From Micromonospora echinaurantiaca (GTDB lineage Bacteria; Actinomycetota; Actinomycetes; Mycobacteriales; Micromonosporaceae): DNA of 64,000 nucleotides. Below the pieces are notes generated by a model. The model did not search any database and had not been told where the DNA came from. It saw only the letters and a list, made by a program, of their open reading frames with translations. Positions 48,227-57,122 of this stretch are shown here, piece by piece. Both the position numbers and the translations under genes were made by a program. Numbering within the stretch: position 1 is the stretch's first letter; every line of letters begins with the position of its first letter. Location: contig NZ_LT607750.1 of assembly GCF_900090235.1 (NCBI RefSeq), positions 6,157,501 through 6,221,500 on the forward strand. The letters are read 5' to 3'.

Positions 48227-49399
48227 TCAGAGCAGCTCGACGATGGTGGCGTTGGCCATGCCGCCGCCCTCGCACATCGTCTGCAGGCCGTAGCGGATGC
48301 CGTTGTCGCGCATGTGGGCGAGCATCGTGGTCATGATCCGGGCGCCGGACGCGCCCAGCGGGTGACCCAACGCGATCGCGCCGCCGCGCGGGTTCAGCCG
48401 CTCCGGGTCCGCCTCGGTCTCCGCCAGCCAGGCCAGCGGCACCGGGGCGAACGCCTCGTTCACCTCGTACACCCCGATCTCCTCGATGCCCAGCCCGGCG
48501 CGGCGCAGCGCCTTCGCGGTGGCCGGGATCGGCGCGGTGAGCATGGTGACCGGGTCGTCGGCGGCGACCACGGCGGTGTGGATCCGGGCCAGCGGGCGCA
48601 GGCCGTGCCGGCTGGCCCACTCGGAGGTGGTGACGGCGAGCGCCGCCGCGCCGTCGGAGATCTGCGAGGCGGAGCCGGCGGTGACCACACCGTCGGGCCG
48701 GAACGGGGTGGCCAGCTCGCCGAGCTTGGCCAGCGAGGTGTCCCGCCGGATGCCCTCGTCGGCGGCGAACTTGCCGCCGTCGGCCAGCGCCACCGGGGCG
48801 AGTTCGGCGTCGAACGCGCCGGCGTCCTGCGCGGCGGCCGCCTTCTCGTGGCTGGCCAGCGCGTACTCGTCGAGCTGGGTGCGGGAGAAGCGCCAGCGCT
48901 GGGCGATCAGCTCGGCCCCGACGCCCTGGTTGAACGGCAGCGGGGACTCGTCGGCGAAGCCCTCCACGCCCCGGTAGCGGTCGCGCACCTGGTCGCTGAA
49001 GGGCATCCCGCCGGCCACGCTGGAGCCCATCGGCACCCGGGTCATCGACTCCACGCCACCGGCGACCACCAGGTCGGCCTGGCCGGAGAGCACGGTGGCG
49101 GCGGCGAAGTGCAACGCCTGCTGGCTGGAGCCGCACTGCCGGTCGAGCGTGGTGCCGGGCACCGACTCGGGCCAGCCGGCGGCCAGCACGCCGTTGCGGG
49201 CGATGTTCCACGACTGCTCGCCGACCTGCGACACACAGCCCCAGACCACGTCGTCGACCTGCCCCGGGTCGATGCCGGTGCGCTCGGCCAGGGCGCGCAG
49301 CACGTGCGCCGACAGGTCCACCGGGTGCACCGTGGCCAGGCTGCCCTTGCGTCGCCCCACCGGGGTGCGTACGGCGCCGACGATAACCGCGTCACTCAT
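48227..49399 (-). CDS. Thiolase (acetyl-CoA C-acyltransferase)
   Basis: A 390-residue thiolase. The nucleophile Cys89 lies in LDRQCGSSQQALHFA, the His in GGAIALGHPLGASGARI and the second Cys in TMCEGGGMANATI. It begins with the usual AVIVGAVRTPVGR. It condenses or cleaves acyl-CoA, in beta-oxidation or steroid and fatty-acid breakdown. The gene stands alone without other beta-oxidation genes. Confidence 0.95.
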   Translation of the reverse strand: MSDAVIVGAVRTPVGRRKGSLATVHPVDLSAHVLRALAERTGIDPGQVDDVVWGCVSQVGEQSWNIARNGVLAAGWPESVPGTTLDRQCGSSQQALHFAAATVLSGQADLVVAGGVESMTRVPMGSSVAGGMPFSDQVRDRYRGVEGFADESPLPFNQGVGAELIAQRWRFSRTQLDEYALASHEKAAAAQDAGAFDAELAPVALADGGKFAADEGIRRDTSLAKLGELATPFRPDGVVTAGSASQISDGAAALAVTTSEWASRHGLRPLARIHTAVVAADDPVTMLTAPIPATAKALRRAGLGIEEIGVYEVNEAFAPVPLAWLAETEADPERLNPRGGAIALGHPLGASGARIMTTMLAHMRDNGIRYGLQTMCEGGGMANATIVELL

Positions 49400-49488
49400 G
49401 TCTACTCCCCGGTAACTTGGCTCGCTCCCGATCCTACGTCCTCGGCGGGGTGGTCGTCCGCCCCCGGGTGCGCTGGCATGCTGGGCGC

Positions 49489-49914
49489 ATGCCAGCAGAG
49501 TCGTCCGGGCAGTGGCGGGTGCCCGCCGCACTGCCGGTGCTGAAGGCCACCGGCGCCCTCGCGCTGGTGGCGCTCGGGCTGCTTCTCGCCGAGGGAGATC
49601 CGGTTCAACTGGTGCTCGCCGGGTCGGCCGCGGCCGGACTGCTCGGCTGGGCGCTGCGCGACGTGGTCGCCCCGGTCCGGCTGGCCGTCGACCCGGAGGG
49701 CCTCACGGTGATCGAGGGCTGGGCCGGGCGGCGCCGGCTGCCCTGGGCCACGGTGGAGTCGATCACCGTGGAGCGGCGGGGCCGGCTGGGCCTGGCCAAC
49801 GAGGTGCTGGAGATCGACGCGGGCGAGTCGCTGCACCTGTTTGGGCGCTCCGACCTGGGCGCCGAGCCGGCCGAGGTGGCCGAGGCGCTGCACGCCGCCC
49901 GCCCGGCGGACTGA
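49489..49914 (+). CDS. Small membrane protein with PH-like domain
   Basis: A 141-residue protein with two N-terminal membrane helices (ALPVLKATGALALVALGLLLA; LVLAGSAAAGLLGWALRDVV) followed by a bacterial PH-like domain (VRLAVDPEGLTVIEGWAGRRRLPWATVESITVE). This is a common actinomycete family of unknown role. It is divergent from the thiolase. Confidence 0.8.
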   Translation: MPAESSGQWRVPAALPVLKATGALALVALGLLLAEGDPVQLVLAGSAAAGLLGWALRDVVAPVRLAVDPEGLTVIEGWAGRRRLPWATVESITVERRGRLGLANEVLEIDAGESLHLFGRSDLGAEPAEVAEALHAARPAD

Positions 49915-49970
49915 GCGGCCCGCGACCGCCCGCCGGGTGGTCGGAGCGGCGCGGCGGGCTGAGCGGCCGG

Positions 49971-50882
49971 TCAGCCGACCAGGGCGGCGGTGCGGACCAG
50001 CGCCAGGCCGAGCAGCGCCAGCACCAGGACCGCGCCGCCGGCGAACTGCACCAGCGAGCGCCGCGACCGCGGGGCGTACGCCAGCACCAGCGCCATCGCC
50101 GCGCCGACCACCAGACCGCCCAGGTGCCCGGGGATGGAGATGCCCGGCACCGTCAGCGTGAAGACCAGGTTGATCACCAGGATCGGGATGACCTGGGAGA
50201 TGTCCCGGCCCATCTTGCGTTCGATCACGATGAGCGCGGCGAAGAGCCCGAAGATGGCCGTGGAGGCGCCGGCGGTGGTCACGTTCGGCTCGCTGAACAG
50301 GTAGGCCGCGACGTTCCCGCCGAACCCGGCGATCAGGTAGAGCGACAGGAAGCGCAGCGGCCCGAGGTTGGCCTCCAGCGACCGGCCGAGCACCCAGAGC
50401 GCCCACATGTTCAGCAGCAGGTGGACCACGCCGAAGTGCAGGAACATGGCGGTGAGCAGGCGGTACCACTGGCCCTCGGCGATGCCGCCGACGGTGCCGT
50501 CGGGGAAGATCGCGCCGCCCAGCACCGAGCCCCAGTCGGTGAGCGGGGTGCTGCCGCCGAGCAGCCCGCCGAAACCGGAACCGCCGACGGCGGCGTCCCC
50601 GCCCCGGTCGGAGGCGATGGAGAGCAGCATCAGCAGCACGTTCAGCGCGATCAGCGCCCGGGTGACGTAGCCGTGCCGGCCGGCGGCACCGCCACCGAAG
50701 GCGGTACGCGCCGGCCGCACGCTACGGCGCCCCTCGTTGACGCACTCCGGGCACTGGTGCCCGACCGACGCCTCCCGCATGCAGTCCGGGCAGATCGGCC
50801 GGTCGCAGCGGGTGCAGCGGACGTAGGTCTGCCGGCCCGGGTGCCGGTAGCAGACCGGGGTGGTCGGTGGCGACTCGCTCAC
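49971..50882 (-). CDS. Rhomboid family intramembrane serine protease
   Basis: A 303-residue protein. The N-terminal 60 residues hold a zinc-binding B-box-like region (CYRHPGRQTYVRCTRCDRPICPDCMREASVGHQCPECV). The membrane domain has about six or seven helices with Ser in GASTAIFG and His in GHLGGLVVG, the catalytic dyad; the WYRLLTAMFLH and HLLLNMWALWVLG segments are typical. It cleaves membrane proteins within the bilayer. The substrate is unknown. Confidence 0.94.
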   Translation of the reverse strand: MSESPPTTPVCYRHPGRQTYVRCTRCDRPICPDCMREASVGHQCPECVNEGRRSVRPARTAFGGGAAGRHGYVTRALIALNVLLMLLSIASDRGGDAAVGGSGFGGLLGGSTPLTDWGSVLGGAIFPDGTVGGIAEGQWYRLLTAMFLHFGVVHLLLNMWALWVLGRSLEANLGPLRFLSLYLIAGFGGNVAAYLFSEPNVTTAGASTAIFGLFAALIVIERKMGRDISQVIPILVINLVFTLTVPGISIPGHLGGLVVGAAMALVLAYAPRSRRSLVQFAGGAVLVLALLGLALVRTAALVG

Positions 50883-50972
50883 CGCGCCGACCCCCCGTCC
50901 GGGCCCGTACGGCCGCGCCGGGCCCGCCCTCCGGAGCGCTCAGTCATGCGAGCAAAGGTACCTCGCCGACGC

Positions 50973-51503
50973 TCAGCCCTCGCCGCCCTCGATCTCGACC
51001 CGCTCGATGACCACGTCCTGCAGCGGCCGGTCGCTCGGGCCGGTCGGGGTGTTGGCGATCGTGTCGACCACCTTCGCCGAGGCCTCGTCGGCGACCTGAC
51101 CGAAGATGGTGTGCCGGTTGTTCAGGTGCGGCGTCGGCGAGACGGTGATGAAGAACTGCGAGCCGTTGGTGCCCGGCCCGGCGTTCGCCATCGCCAGCAG
51201 GTACGGCCGGTCGAAGCGCAGCTCCGGGTGGAACTCGTCGGCGAACTTGTAGCCCGGCCCGCCGCGGCCGGTGCCGGTCGGGTCGCCCATCTGGATCATG
51301 AAGCCGGCGATCACCCGGTGCGAGATGGTGCCGTCGTAGTACGGACCGCTGCCCGGCTGGCCGGTACGCGGGTCGGTGTATTCGCGCTTGCCCTGCGCCA
51401 GCTCGACGAAGTTGCGGACGGTCTTCGGCGCGTGGTTGGGGAAGAGCTCCAGCCGGATCGGGCCGGCGTTGGTGTGCAAGGTGGCGTAGACAGCCTCGGC
51501 CAC
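50973..51503 (-). CDS. Peptidyl-prolyl cis-trans isomerase (cyclophilin)
   Basis: A 176-residue single-domain cyclophilin without a signal peptide, so probably cytoplasmic. It has YDGTISHRVIAGFMIQMGDPTGTGRGGPGYKF (FHRVI..F-Q-GD type), NAGPGTNGSQFFITVSPTPHLNNRHTIFGQV and the conserved active-site Arg. It speeds proline isomerisation during folding. It lies 90 bases upstream of the rhomboid gene on the same strand. Confidence 0.95.
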   Translation of the reverse strand: MAEAVYATLHTNAGPIRLELFPNHAPKTVRNFVELAQGKREYTDPRTGQPGSGPYYDGTISHRVIAGFMIQMGDPTGTGRGGPGYKFADEFHPELRFDRPYLLAMANAGPGTNGSQFFITVSPTPHLNNRHTIFGQVADEASAKVVDTIANTPTGPSDRPLQDVVIERVEIEGGEG

Positions 51504-51620
51504 GGGTACTCCTCACTTGTCGGTCAGTTCCATGCGGATCCTCCCATGTGCCCGATCTGGCCATGCGGAGGCATCCGAAGGTGGAGGATGACGGAGGAAC
51601 AACTCCCAGGAGGTGGGACC

Positions 51621-52376
51621 GTGTTTGGAATCGGGCGGCGTAAGTCCCAAGGGCAGCTCGCCAGGGCCGAGCTGAACCAGAGCATCAGCCATCTGGTGCA
51701 GGCGGCCAACCTCGCCGCGAAGGGTGCCGGCGGGCGTGTCGGACCCCGGGTCCAGGCAGCCCGGGGCTACGTCGCGCCGACGGCTGCCAAGGTGCGCGAC
51801 CGCGCCGCGGCCGGCTGGGGGACCACCCTCACCACTCTGGCACCGCTGGCGGCGGCAGCCCGCGACGGTGCCGGGCAGGCAGGCTCGATGACCAGGAAGG
51901 CCAAGGCGAAGAACATGCGGATCAGTGGGAAGAAGAAGCAGCCCCGCCGTCGCGGGTCCATGATGACCGGTCTGCTCGCCGCCGGCGCGGTGGCCGGCCT
52001 GGCCGGCGCGATGGCCCTGCGCCGGCGCCGGGAGCAGCAGGAGTGGGCCGAGTACGACCCGACCCGCACGCTGGAGCCGATGCGCGACGAGGTCGACACC
52101 ATCGAGGTGAAGACCGGCGGCGGCAGCGGGGTGACCGACGCGTCCACCATGTCCAGCGGCTCGGGCATGACCGGCGGCCCGGCCGGGGCCGGCAGCTCGG
52201 CGATGGCCGGCGACGACAGCGCCTCCACGACCGCAGCGGGCAAGCAGCCGACCATCCAGGCGACCGACAAGGTCCCGTCGGTGGCCGAGGGTGCCCGGGA
52301 CGTCTCCGGTCGGCCGGCCGACGACCTGAGCAAGGCGATGAGCAAGAACACCGCCCGGACCAACGGGCGCCGCTGA
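51621..52376 (+). CDS. Hypothetical protein with one membrane span
   Basis: A 251-residue protein. The N-terminal 90 residues are an Ala-rich helix (ELNQSISHLVQAANLAAKGAGGRVGPRVQAARGYVAPTAAKVRDRAAA) like the actinomycete DUF5324/YtxH-type group. A basic patch (KKKQPRRRGSMM) precedes one membrane span (TGLLAAGAVAGLAGAMAL). The tail is Gly/Ser/Thr-rich and disordered. The start is set by AGGAGGTG a few bases before the GTG at 51621. Function unknown. Confidence 0.7.
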   Translation: MFGIGRRKSQGQLARAELNQSISHLVQAANLAAKGAGGRVGPRVQAARGYVAPTAAKVRDRAAAGWGTTLTTLAPLAAAARDGAGQAGSMTRKAKAKNMRISGKKKQPRRRGSMMTGLLAAGAVAGLAGAMALRRRREQQEWAEYDPTRTLEPMRDEVDTIEVKTGGGSGVTDASTMSSGSGMTGGPAGAGSSAMAGDDSASTTAAGKQPTIQATDKVPSVAEGARDVSGRPADDLSKAMSKNTARTNGRR

Positions 52377-52413
52377 CCCACGGGTCAGGGCGCCGCGGAC
52401 CGGAGGGACCGCG

Positions 52414-52459
52414 GGAAGCGCCGGCGAGACGGGGATGGCCCCGGGACGCCGGCGCTTCC
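52414..52459. terminator. 13-bp terminator between convergent genes
   Basis: GGAAGCGCCGGCG (52414-52426) pairs perfectly with 52447-52459, with extra pairing outside a single bulge. It lies between the gene ending at 52376 and corA. Confidence 0.7.
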
Positions 52460-52465
52460 GCGTCC

Positions 52466-52489
52466 GGGTGCGGGTGCGGGTGCGGGTGC
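52466..52489. repeat. (GGGTGC)4 hexanucleotide repeat
   Basis: Four perfect tandem copies of GGGTGC in the 127-base gap before the corA stop. Such a run may vary in length between isolates. Confidence 0.8.
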
Positions 52490-52503
52490 GGCGGCGAGGC
52501 TGG

Positions 52504-53646
52504 TCAGAGCCAGCCGTTGCGGCGGAACCAGCGGTAGAGGGCGAGCGAGATGGCGAGCATCAGCGCGAGCACGACCGGATAGCCGTACGTCATCCGCAGC
52601 TCGGGCATGACGTCGAAGTTCATCCCGTAGATGCCGGCGATGGCGGTCCAGACCGCGGCGATGGCCGCCCACGCGGCGATCTTGCGCATGTCGTTGTTCT
52701 GGTCGACCGTCACCTGGGCCAGCCGCGCCTGGAGGATCGAGTTGAGCAGGTCGTCGTAGGAGTTGACCTGCTCCACGGTCCGGCTGAGGTGGTCCTGCAC
52801 GTCCCGGAAGTAGCGGCGCACCTCCTTGGGCACGTCCCGGTTCATCTGCGAGGTGAGCGTCATCAGCGGTCGCTGCAGCGGCGTCACCGCCCGCTTGAAC
52901 TCCACCAGTTCCCGCTTCATCTGGTAGATCCGCTGGATCCGGCCGCTGGCCTGCCGGTCGAAGACCTCCGCCTCCAGCGTGTCGAGGTCGTCCTCCAGCC
53001 GGTCGGCCACCTCCAGGTAGAGGTCCACCACCCGGTCGGTGATCGCGTACGCCACCGCCCAGGGGCCCTGGAGCAGCAGTTCCTGCTTGGTCTCCAGGTC
53101 GGCCCGCACGGGTGAGAGCCGGCAGGCGTCCCCGTGCCGGACGCTGATCAGGAAGTTCGGGCCGATGAAGAGCATCACCTGGCCGGTCTCGACCACCTCG
53201 GAGGTCTCGGTCAGCTCGGCGTGCTCGCAGTAGCGGGCGGTGCGCAGCACCAGGAAGCTCACCTCGTTGAAGAGCTCCAGCTTGGGCCGCTGCTGGGCCT
53301 TGACCGCGTCCTCGACCGCCAGCTCGTGCAGGCCGTAGGTGGCGGCGATGGCGGTCATCTCGTCCAGCGACGGCTCGTGCAGCCCGAGCCAGACGAAGCC
53401 GTGTTCCGCTCCGCGGGCGGCCTGGAGCGCCTCGGCGTAGTCCCAGTCGCCCGGCTGCCGCCGGCCGTCGACGTAGAGCGCGCAGTCGACCACGGCGCTG
53501 CGGCCGGGGGCGCTGGGCGGGGCGGCGTCGCGGGCACCGTCGGCGCCCCGGCGGCGGGCCATCGCCCGTACCGGTGCCACCCAGGCCCGGGGCTTGAGCA
53601 CCCGGCCGGCGCTCGGCGGCGCCACCCGCTCGACCCGGTCCGTCAT
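52504..53646 (-). CDS. corA: CorA family magnesium/cobalt transporter
   Basis: A 380-residue channel subunit: a cytoplasmic funnel domain, then two C-terminal membrane helices with the signature YGMNF just after the first. The conserved helical region (LLNSILQARLAQVTVDQNNDMRKIAAWAAIAAVWTAIAGIYGMNFDVMPEL) confirms it. Pentamers carry Mg2+ into the cell. The N-terminal 60 residues (basic, then DAAPPSAPGRSA) are longer than in short CorA proteins. No M-box-like structure was seen upstream. Confidence 0.95.
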   Translation of the reverse strand: MTDRVERVAPPSAGRVLKPRAWVAPVRAMARRRGADGARDAAPPSAPGRSAVVDCALYVDGRRQPGDWDYAEALQAARGAEHGFVWLGLHEPSLDEMTAIAATYGLHELAVEDAVKAQQRPKLELFNEVSFLVLRTARYCEHAELTETSEVVETGQVMLFIGPNFLISVRHGDACRLSPVRADLETKQELLLQGPWAVAYAITDRVVDLYLEVADRLEDDLDTLEAEVFDRQASGRIQRIYQMKRELVEFKRAVTPLQRPLMTLTSQMNRDVPKEVRRYFRDVQDHLSRTVEQVNSYDDLLNSILQARLAQVTVDQNNDMRKIAAWAAIAAVWTAIAGIYGMNFDVMPELRMTYGYPVVLALMLAISLALYRWFRRNGWL

Positions 53647-53975
53647 CGTGCCCCCCTTCCCACGCTCCGCTGCGGCTTGCAGGTTACGCCGCCGCGCCGG
53701 TCACCGCCCGTGACGATCAGGTGGGGGTGGCGCCGGGCGGGCCGGGCCGCATCGGGGGGTGAGGGACGACACGGCCCACCCGGCACCCTTGGGGGCAGGG
53801 ATTGTGCTGGTCACGCCACTCACCGTGACGGCGGCTCGGGTGGCCCGCGTACGCGCCGGTCGGCGCGGGAGCCTCGCGCGAGACGGATCTCCGCTACGGG
53901 TGGTGAATGACGCTCGCAGCATTGTGGGCCGCCGGCCGCCCCGGTGGGAGTACCGGGACGGCCGGTATCGCTTTA
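53647..53975. other. Intergenic region upstream of corA
   Basis: About 330 bases with no gene I can support. A frame from 53759 has poor family character and no ribosome site. It must contain the corA promoter. Confidence 0.5.
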
Positions 53976-53993
53976 CTGTCGGAAACCCGACAG
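53976..53993 (-). terminator. Terminator of the aminotransferase gene
   Basis: CTGTCGG (53976-53982) pairs with CCGACAG (53987-53993). It lies directly after the stop codon on the minus strand. Confidence 0.6.
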
Positions 53994-53996
53994 AAA

Positions 53997-55091
53997 TCAG
54001 CTCCGGACGGCCGCGACCGCCTCGGCCAGCCGCCGGACACCCTCGTCGATCCGGTCGGCGGTGACCGCCGAGAACGCCAGCCGGAGGGCGTGCTGCCCGC
54101 CCTCGACGACGAAGTCGCTGCCCTTGACCACGGCCACCCCGCGCTCGGCGGCGGCCGGGGCGAGCCGGTCGACCAGCACGTCCTCGGGCAACTCGATCCA
54201 GAGGAAGTAGCCGCCGTCCGGCTCGACGAAGCGTGCCTCCGGGATGTGCCGGCGCAGCGACTCGGCGAGCACCCGGGCCCGCTCGCCGAGCGCGGCGCGG
54301 ACGGTCTCGATCGAGCGGTCGATGTCGCCGGAGACGCAGAACTGGTGCACGATCGCCTCGGAGACCATGCCGGGCGAGATGTAGAGGCTGGTCGCGTTCT
54401 TGGCGATGTCGGCGATCAAATCCGCCGGCCCGACCAGGTAGCCGACCCGCACCCCGGGGCAGACGGTCTTGGTGAAGCTGGAGGCGTGTACCACGACACC
54501 GCGGGTGTCCAGCGACAGCATCGACGGCAGCGGCTCGCCCCGGAACCGGATGTCGGCGTACGGGTCGTCCTCGAAGATGGTGAACCCGTACTCGGCGGCG
54601 AGGTCGAGCAGCTCGCGCCGCTTCTCCAGGGAGAGCGTCACGCCGGCCGGGTTCTGGTAGTTCGGGATGACGTGGGCCAGTCGCGGGCGCACCCCCGACT
54701 CCAGCAGCTTGCGCAGCTCGGCGGTGTCCAGGCCGTCCGGCTGGATGGTGACACCGTGCAGCTCACTGCCCATCCGCTTGAGGTTGAGCAGGGTCCGGTC
54801 GTACGTCGGCCGTTCGACCACCACCGCGTCACCGGGGCGCACCAGGTGGTCGAAGAGGAACGCGTCGGCCTGCAACGAGCCGTTGGTCACCAGCACCTGC
54901 TCGGGCCGCACCCCGTGCTTCGCGGCGATCCACTCGCGCAGCGGGAGGTAGCCGACGGAGGTGCCGTACGCCGTCACCCCGGCGGGGTCGGCGTCGAACG
55001 CGCGGACGGCGGCGGCCTTGAGCCCCTCGACATCGACGATGTCCAACGAGGGAGCGCCACGGGCGAAGGAGATCAGCTGCTCGGCGGTCAT
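53997..55091 (-). CDS. PLP-dependent aminotransferase (class I/II)
   Basis: A 364-residue fold-type I PLP enzyme similar to 2-aminoadipate/aromatic aminotransferases. The Schiff-base Lys is in ASSFTKTVCPGVRVGY. The cofactor-binding segments VTNGSLQADAFLFDHL, IPNYQNPAGVTLSL and FEDDPYADIRF are present, and the phosphate-contact Arg lies in the PGVRVG part. Without an N-terminal GntR domain it is an enzyme, not a MocR regulator. The gene stands alone. Confidence 0.93.
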   Translation of the reverse strand: MTAEQLISFARGAPSLDIVDVEGLKAAAVRAFDADPAGVTAYGTSVGYLPLREWIAAKHGVRPEQVLVTNGSLQADAFLFDHLVRPGDAVVVERPTYDRTLLNLKRMGSELHGVTIQPDGLDTAELRKLLESGVRPRLAHVIPNYQNPAGVTLSLEKRRELLDLAAEYGFTIFEDDPYADIRFRGEPLPSMLSLDTRGVVVHASSFTKTVCPGVRVGYLVGPADLIADIAKNATSLYISPGMVSEAIVHQFCVSGDIDRSIETVRAALGERARVLAESLRRHIPEARFVEPDGGYFLWIELPEDVLVDRLAPAAAERGVAVVKGSDFVVEGGQHALRLAFSAVTADRIDEGVRRLAEAVAAVRS

Positions 55092-55287
55092 GGCTGTTCA
55101 GCGTACGGGCGGCGGCGGGGTGCGCGCGGACGGCACGGCGATGTCCGCATCCTGAGCCACCGGGTCGGGTGACCTGCGTCAACCGGTGGCCGGCAAGTCG
55201 GACCGGAAGGCCGAGCGGGTCGTGCTGCGCGTACCGGGACCGGGCCTTCACCCGCCCGGCGGGGCGCCCGCCGGGCGGAGTCGCGGC

Positions 55288-55683
55288 TCAGCCGGTGCCG
55301 ACCATCCGGCTGCCGGCCCAGACCCGCATGATGTCCCGGACCGAGATGACCCCGGCCACCTCGCGGCCGTCGAGCACCACCAGGTGCCGGAACCCGCCCC
55401 GGGCCATCGCGGCGGCCGCCTCCTCCACCGTCCAGTCCGGCCCGGCGTAGACGACGTCCCAGGTCAGGTGCTCACCGGTCCGCTCGACGTCGCAGTCCAG
55501 CCCGGCACCGATCGCCTTCAGCACGTCACGTTCCGTCATGATTCCGACCCCTTCGGAGTCCGGGTCGATCACGACCGCCGACCCGACACCGCGGGCCGTC
55601 ATCATCCGGGCCGCCTGCCGGAGCGTGTGCTCCGGGCCGACCACGAGAACCTGGCTGGACATCGCTTCCCGAACCTGCATCAC
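55288..55683 (-). CDS. CBS-domain pair protein
   Basis: A 131-residue protein consisting of two CBS motifs (AARMMTARGVGSAVVID and AAAAMARGGFRHLVVLD). CBS pairs bind adenosine nucleotides and usually sense energy or redox state. The protein has no catalytic partner domain. GTG 55683 and ATG 55680 are equally plausible starts. Actinomycetes carry many such stand-alone proteins; the partner is unknown. Confidence 0.92.
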   Translation of the reverse strand: MMQVREAMSSQVLVVGPEHTLRQAARMMTARGVGSAVVIDPDSEGVGIMTERDVLKAIGAGLDCDVERTGEHLTWDVVYAGPDWTVEEAAAAMARGGFRHLVVLDGREVAGVISVRDIMRVWAGSRMVGTG

Positions 55684-55794
55684 GCATCACCCCTATGGGA
55701 CGGTGGCACCCGGTACGGACATCGTGGACCCCGGATGTTTCCGGGACAAGACCGGGCATCGCCGCCAGGCCCGACCGCTCGCTACTGTCGTGGC

Positions 55795-56244
55795 GTGTCC
55801 ACCGAGCCCCTGCGCTGCGCCGGCGCCCTGATCGTCGACGACGACGGCCGCCTCTTCTTTCAGCGGCGGTCCGCCGACCGGCGCCTCTTTCCCAACTGTT
55901 GGGACATCGTCGGGGGTCACCTGGAGCCCGGCGAGGACGTCGACGACGCGTTGCGCCGCGAGGTGACCGAGGAGACCGGCTGGACCGTCTCGCACGTGCT
56001 CGGCCCGGTCGGCGAGTACCGCTACGTCGGCGACGACGGCCTGCCCCGGGTGGAGAGCGACTGGCTGGTCCGGGTCGACGGCGACCTGGCCCGGCCCCGG
56101 CTGGAGGCGGGCAAGCACACCGAGTTCCGCTGGCTGCGCGCCGACGAGCTGGCCGTGCTCGACGAGCACCGCGACGTCAACGACGGGTTGATCCGGCGGA
56201 TCGCCGAGGAGGCCTTCGCCGCCCTGCGCTCGATCGGTCTGTGA
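55795..56244 (+). CDS. Nudix hydrolase
   Basis: A 149-residue enzyme with an intact Nudix box GGHLEPGEDVDDALRREVTEETG (GX5EX7REUXEEXGU). It hydrolyses a nucleoside diphosphate linked to another group, or an isopentenyl-type substrate (LFFQRRSADRRLFPNCWD resembles Idi/MutT-type openings). GTG 55795 is the start. Its stop overlaps the next gene by four bases. Confidence 0.93.
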   Translation: MSTEPLRCAGALIVDDDGRLFFQRRSADRRLFPNCWDIVGGHLEPGEDVDDALRREVTEETGWTVSHVLGPVGEYRYVGDDGLPRVESDWLVRVDGDLARPRLEAGKHTEFRWLRADELAVLDEHRDVNDGLIRRIAEEAFAALRSIGL

Positions 56245-57011
56245 GCGACGCCGTCGAGCTGCCGCCGCACCGGTTCGCCGGGCTGGTGGCCCCGGCGGTC
56301 GACCGGGTCTTCGTCGCCGCCATGCTGGCCGGCCGCGACGGCGGCGGCGCCGAACTCAGCCAGCGTTACGGCGGGCCCGCCGCGACCGGGTTCCTGGTGG
56401 AGTTCCGCACCCGGCTCGCGGTGCCCGGCGGCAGCGTGGACGGCGCGGGGTTCGCCGCGGTCACCCGGTACCGCGACCCGGCCGCCTGCCAGCGGGCGCT
56501 GGACAAGCAGGTCGCGTACGGGATGATCCACCGCCGGCCGGACGGCGGGCTCTCCGCCACCGATCGCGGGGCGGCCTTCCTGACCGAGCTGTGGCAGGTG
56601 CACGGCGAGGTCACCGAGGAGCTCTGGGCCGGGCACGAGGAGCGGGTGGCCCGGCTGGTGGAGGCGCTCGGCCGGCTGCTGACGTACGCGCTGGTCCACG
56701 CCGAGGAGGAGGGGGACGGCACCGGCGAGGCGTTCGCCGCGATGGCGCCGCCGTACGAGCCGGACGGCACCCCGCCCGGGGTGCTGCTGCTCAACCGGCT
56801 CGGCACGCTGCGCTACCACCGGGCCGACGCGCACGCCGCCGCGTGGACCGCCGCCGGGCACACCGCGTCGAGCGTGGCCGCCCTGCCGGCCGGGCCGGAG
56901 CGGCTCGCCATCGAGCTGGAGACCGACCGCCGCGCCGCCCCGCCCTACCTGGTGCTGACCGCCGAGGAGCGGCTGACCATGCTCGCCGACCTGGCGGCGC
57001 TGCCCGGCTGA
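56241..57011 (+). CDS. Hypothetical protein with winged-helix-like region
   Basis: A 256-residue protein. The segment DKQVAYGMIHRRPDGGLSATDRGAAFLTEL (about residues 90-120) resembles the wing of a MarR-type winged helix, and helices flank it. The second half is Ala/Leu-rich and helical (LGRLLTYALVHAEEEGDGTGEAFAAMAPP). It starts within the Nudix stop (GTGA), so the pair is translated together. Role unknown. Confidence 0.75.
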   Translation: MSDAVELPPHRFAGLVAPAVDRVFVAAMLAGRDGGGAELSQRYGGPAATGFLVEFRTRLAVPGGSVDGAGFAAVTRYRDPAACQRALDKQVAYGMIHRRPDGGLSATDRGAAFLTELWQVHGEVTEELWAGHEERVARLVEALGRLLTYALVHAEEEGDGTGEAFAAMAPPYEPDGTPPGVLLLNRLGTLRYHRADAHAAAWTAAGHTASSVAALPAGPERLAIELETDRRAAPPYLVLTAEERLTMLADLAALPG

Positions 57012-57122
57012 GCGGCGGCAGACCCCGAGGCCGGCGCCGGTGCGCCGGTTGGCCACGGTCGGCCGGTCACGCGGCGCTATCCTCCACCGGTGACCGGGAG
57101 TCGTACGAGGGAGGACGCCTCA

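Noticed and set aside
52466..52489. GGGTGC run as a CRISPR-like array
   Set aside because: The units are six bases without spacers. No CRISPR repeat-spacer pattern or cas gene exists anywhere in the window.
53647..53975. Magnesium riboswitch (M-box) upstream of corA
   Set aside because: I looked for a large structured leader but saw no recognisable M-box elements; regulation by Mg remains unproven.
53759..54064. Plus-strand frame in the gap before corA as a gene
   Set aside because: It has no ribosome site, no family features, and runs into the 3' end of the opposite-strand aminotransferase gene.
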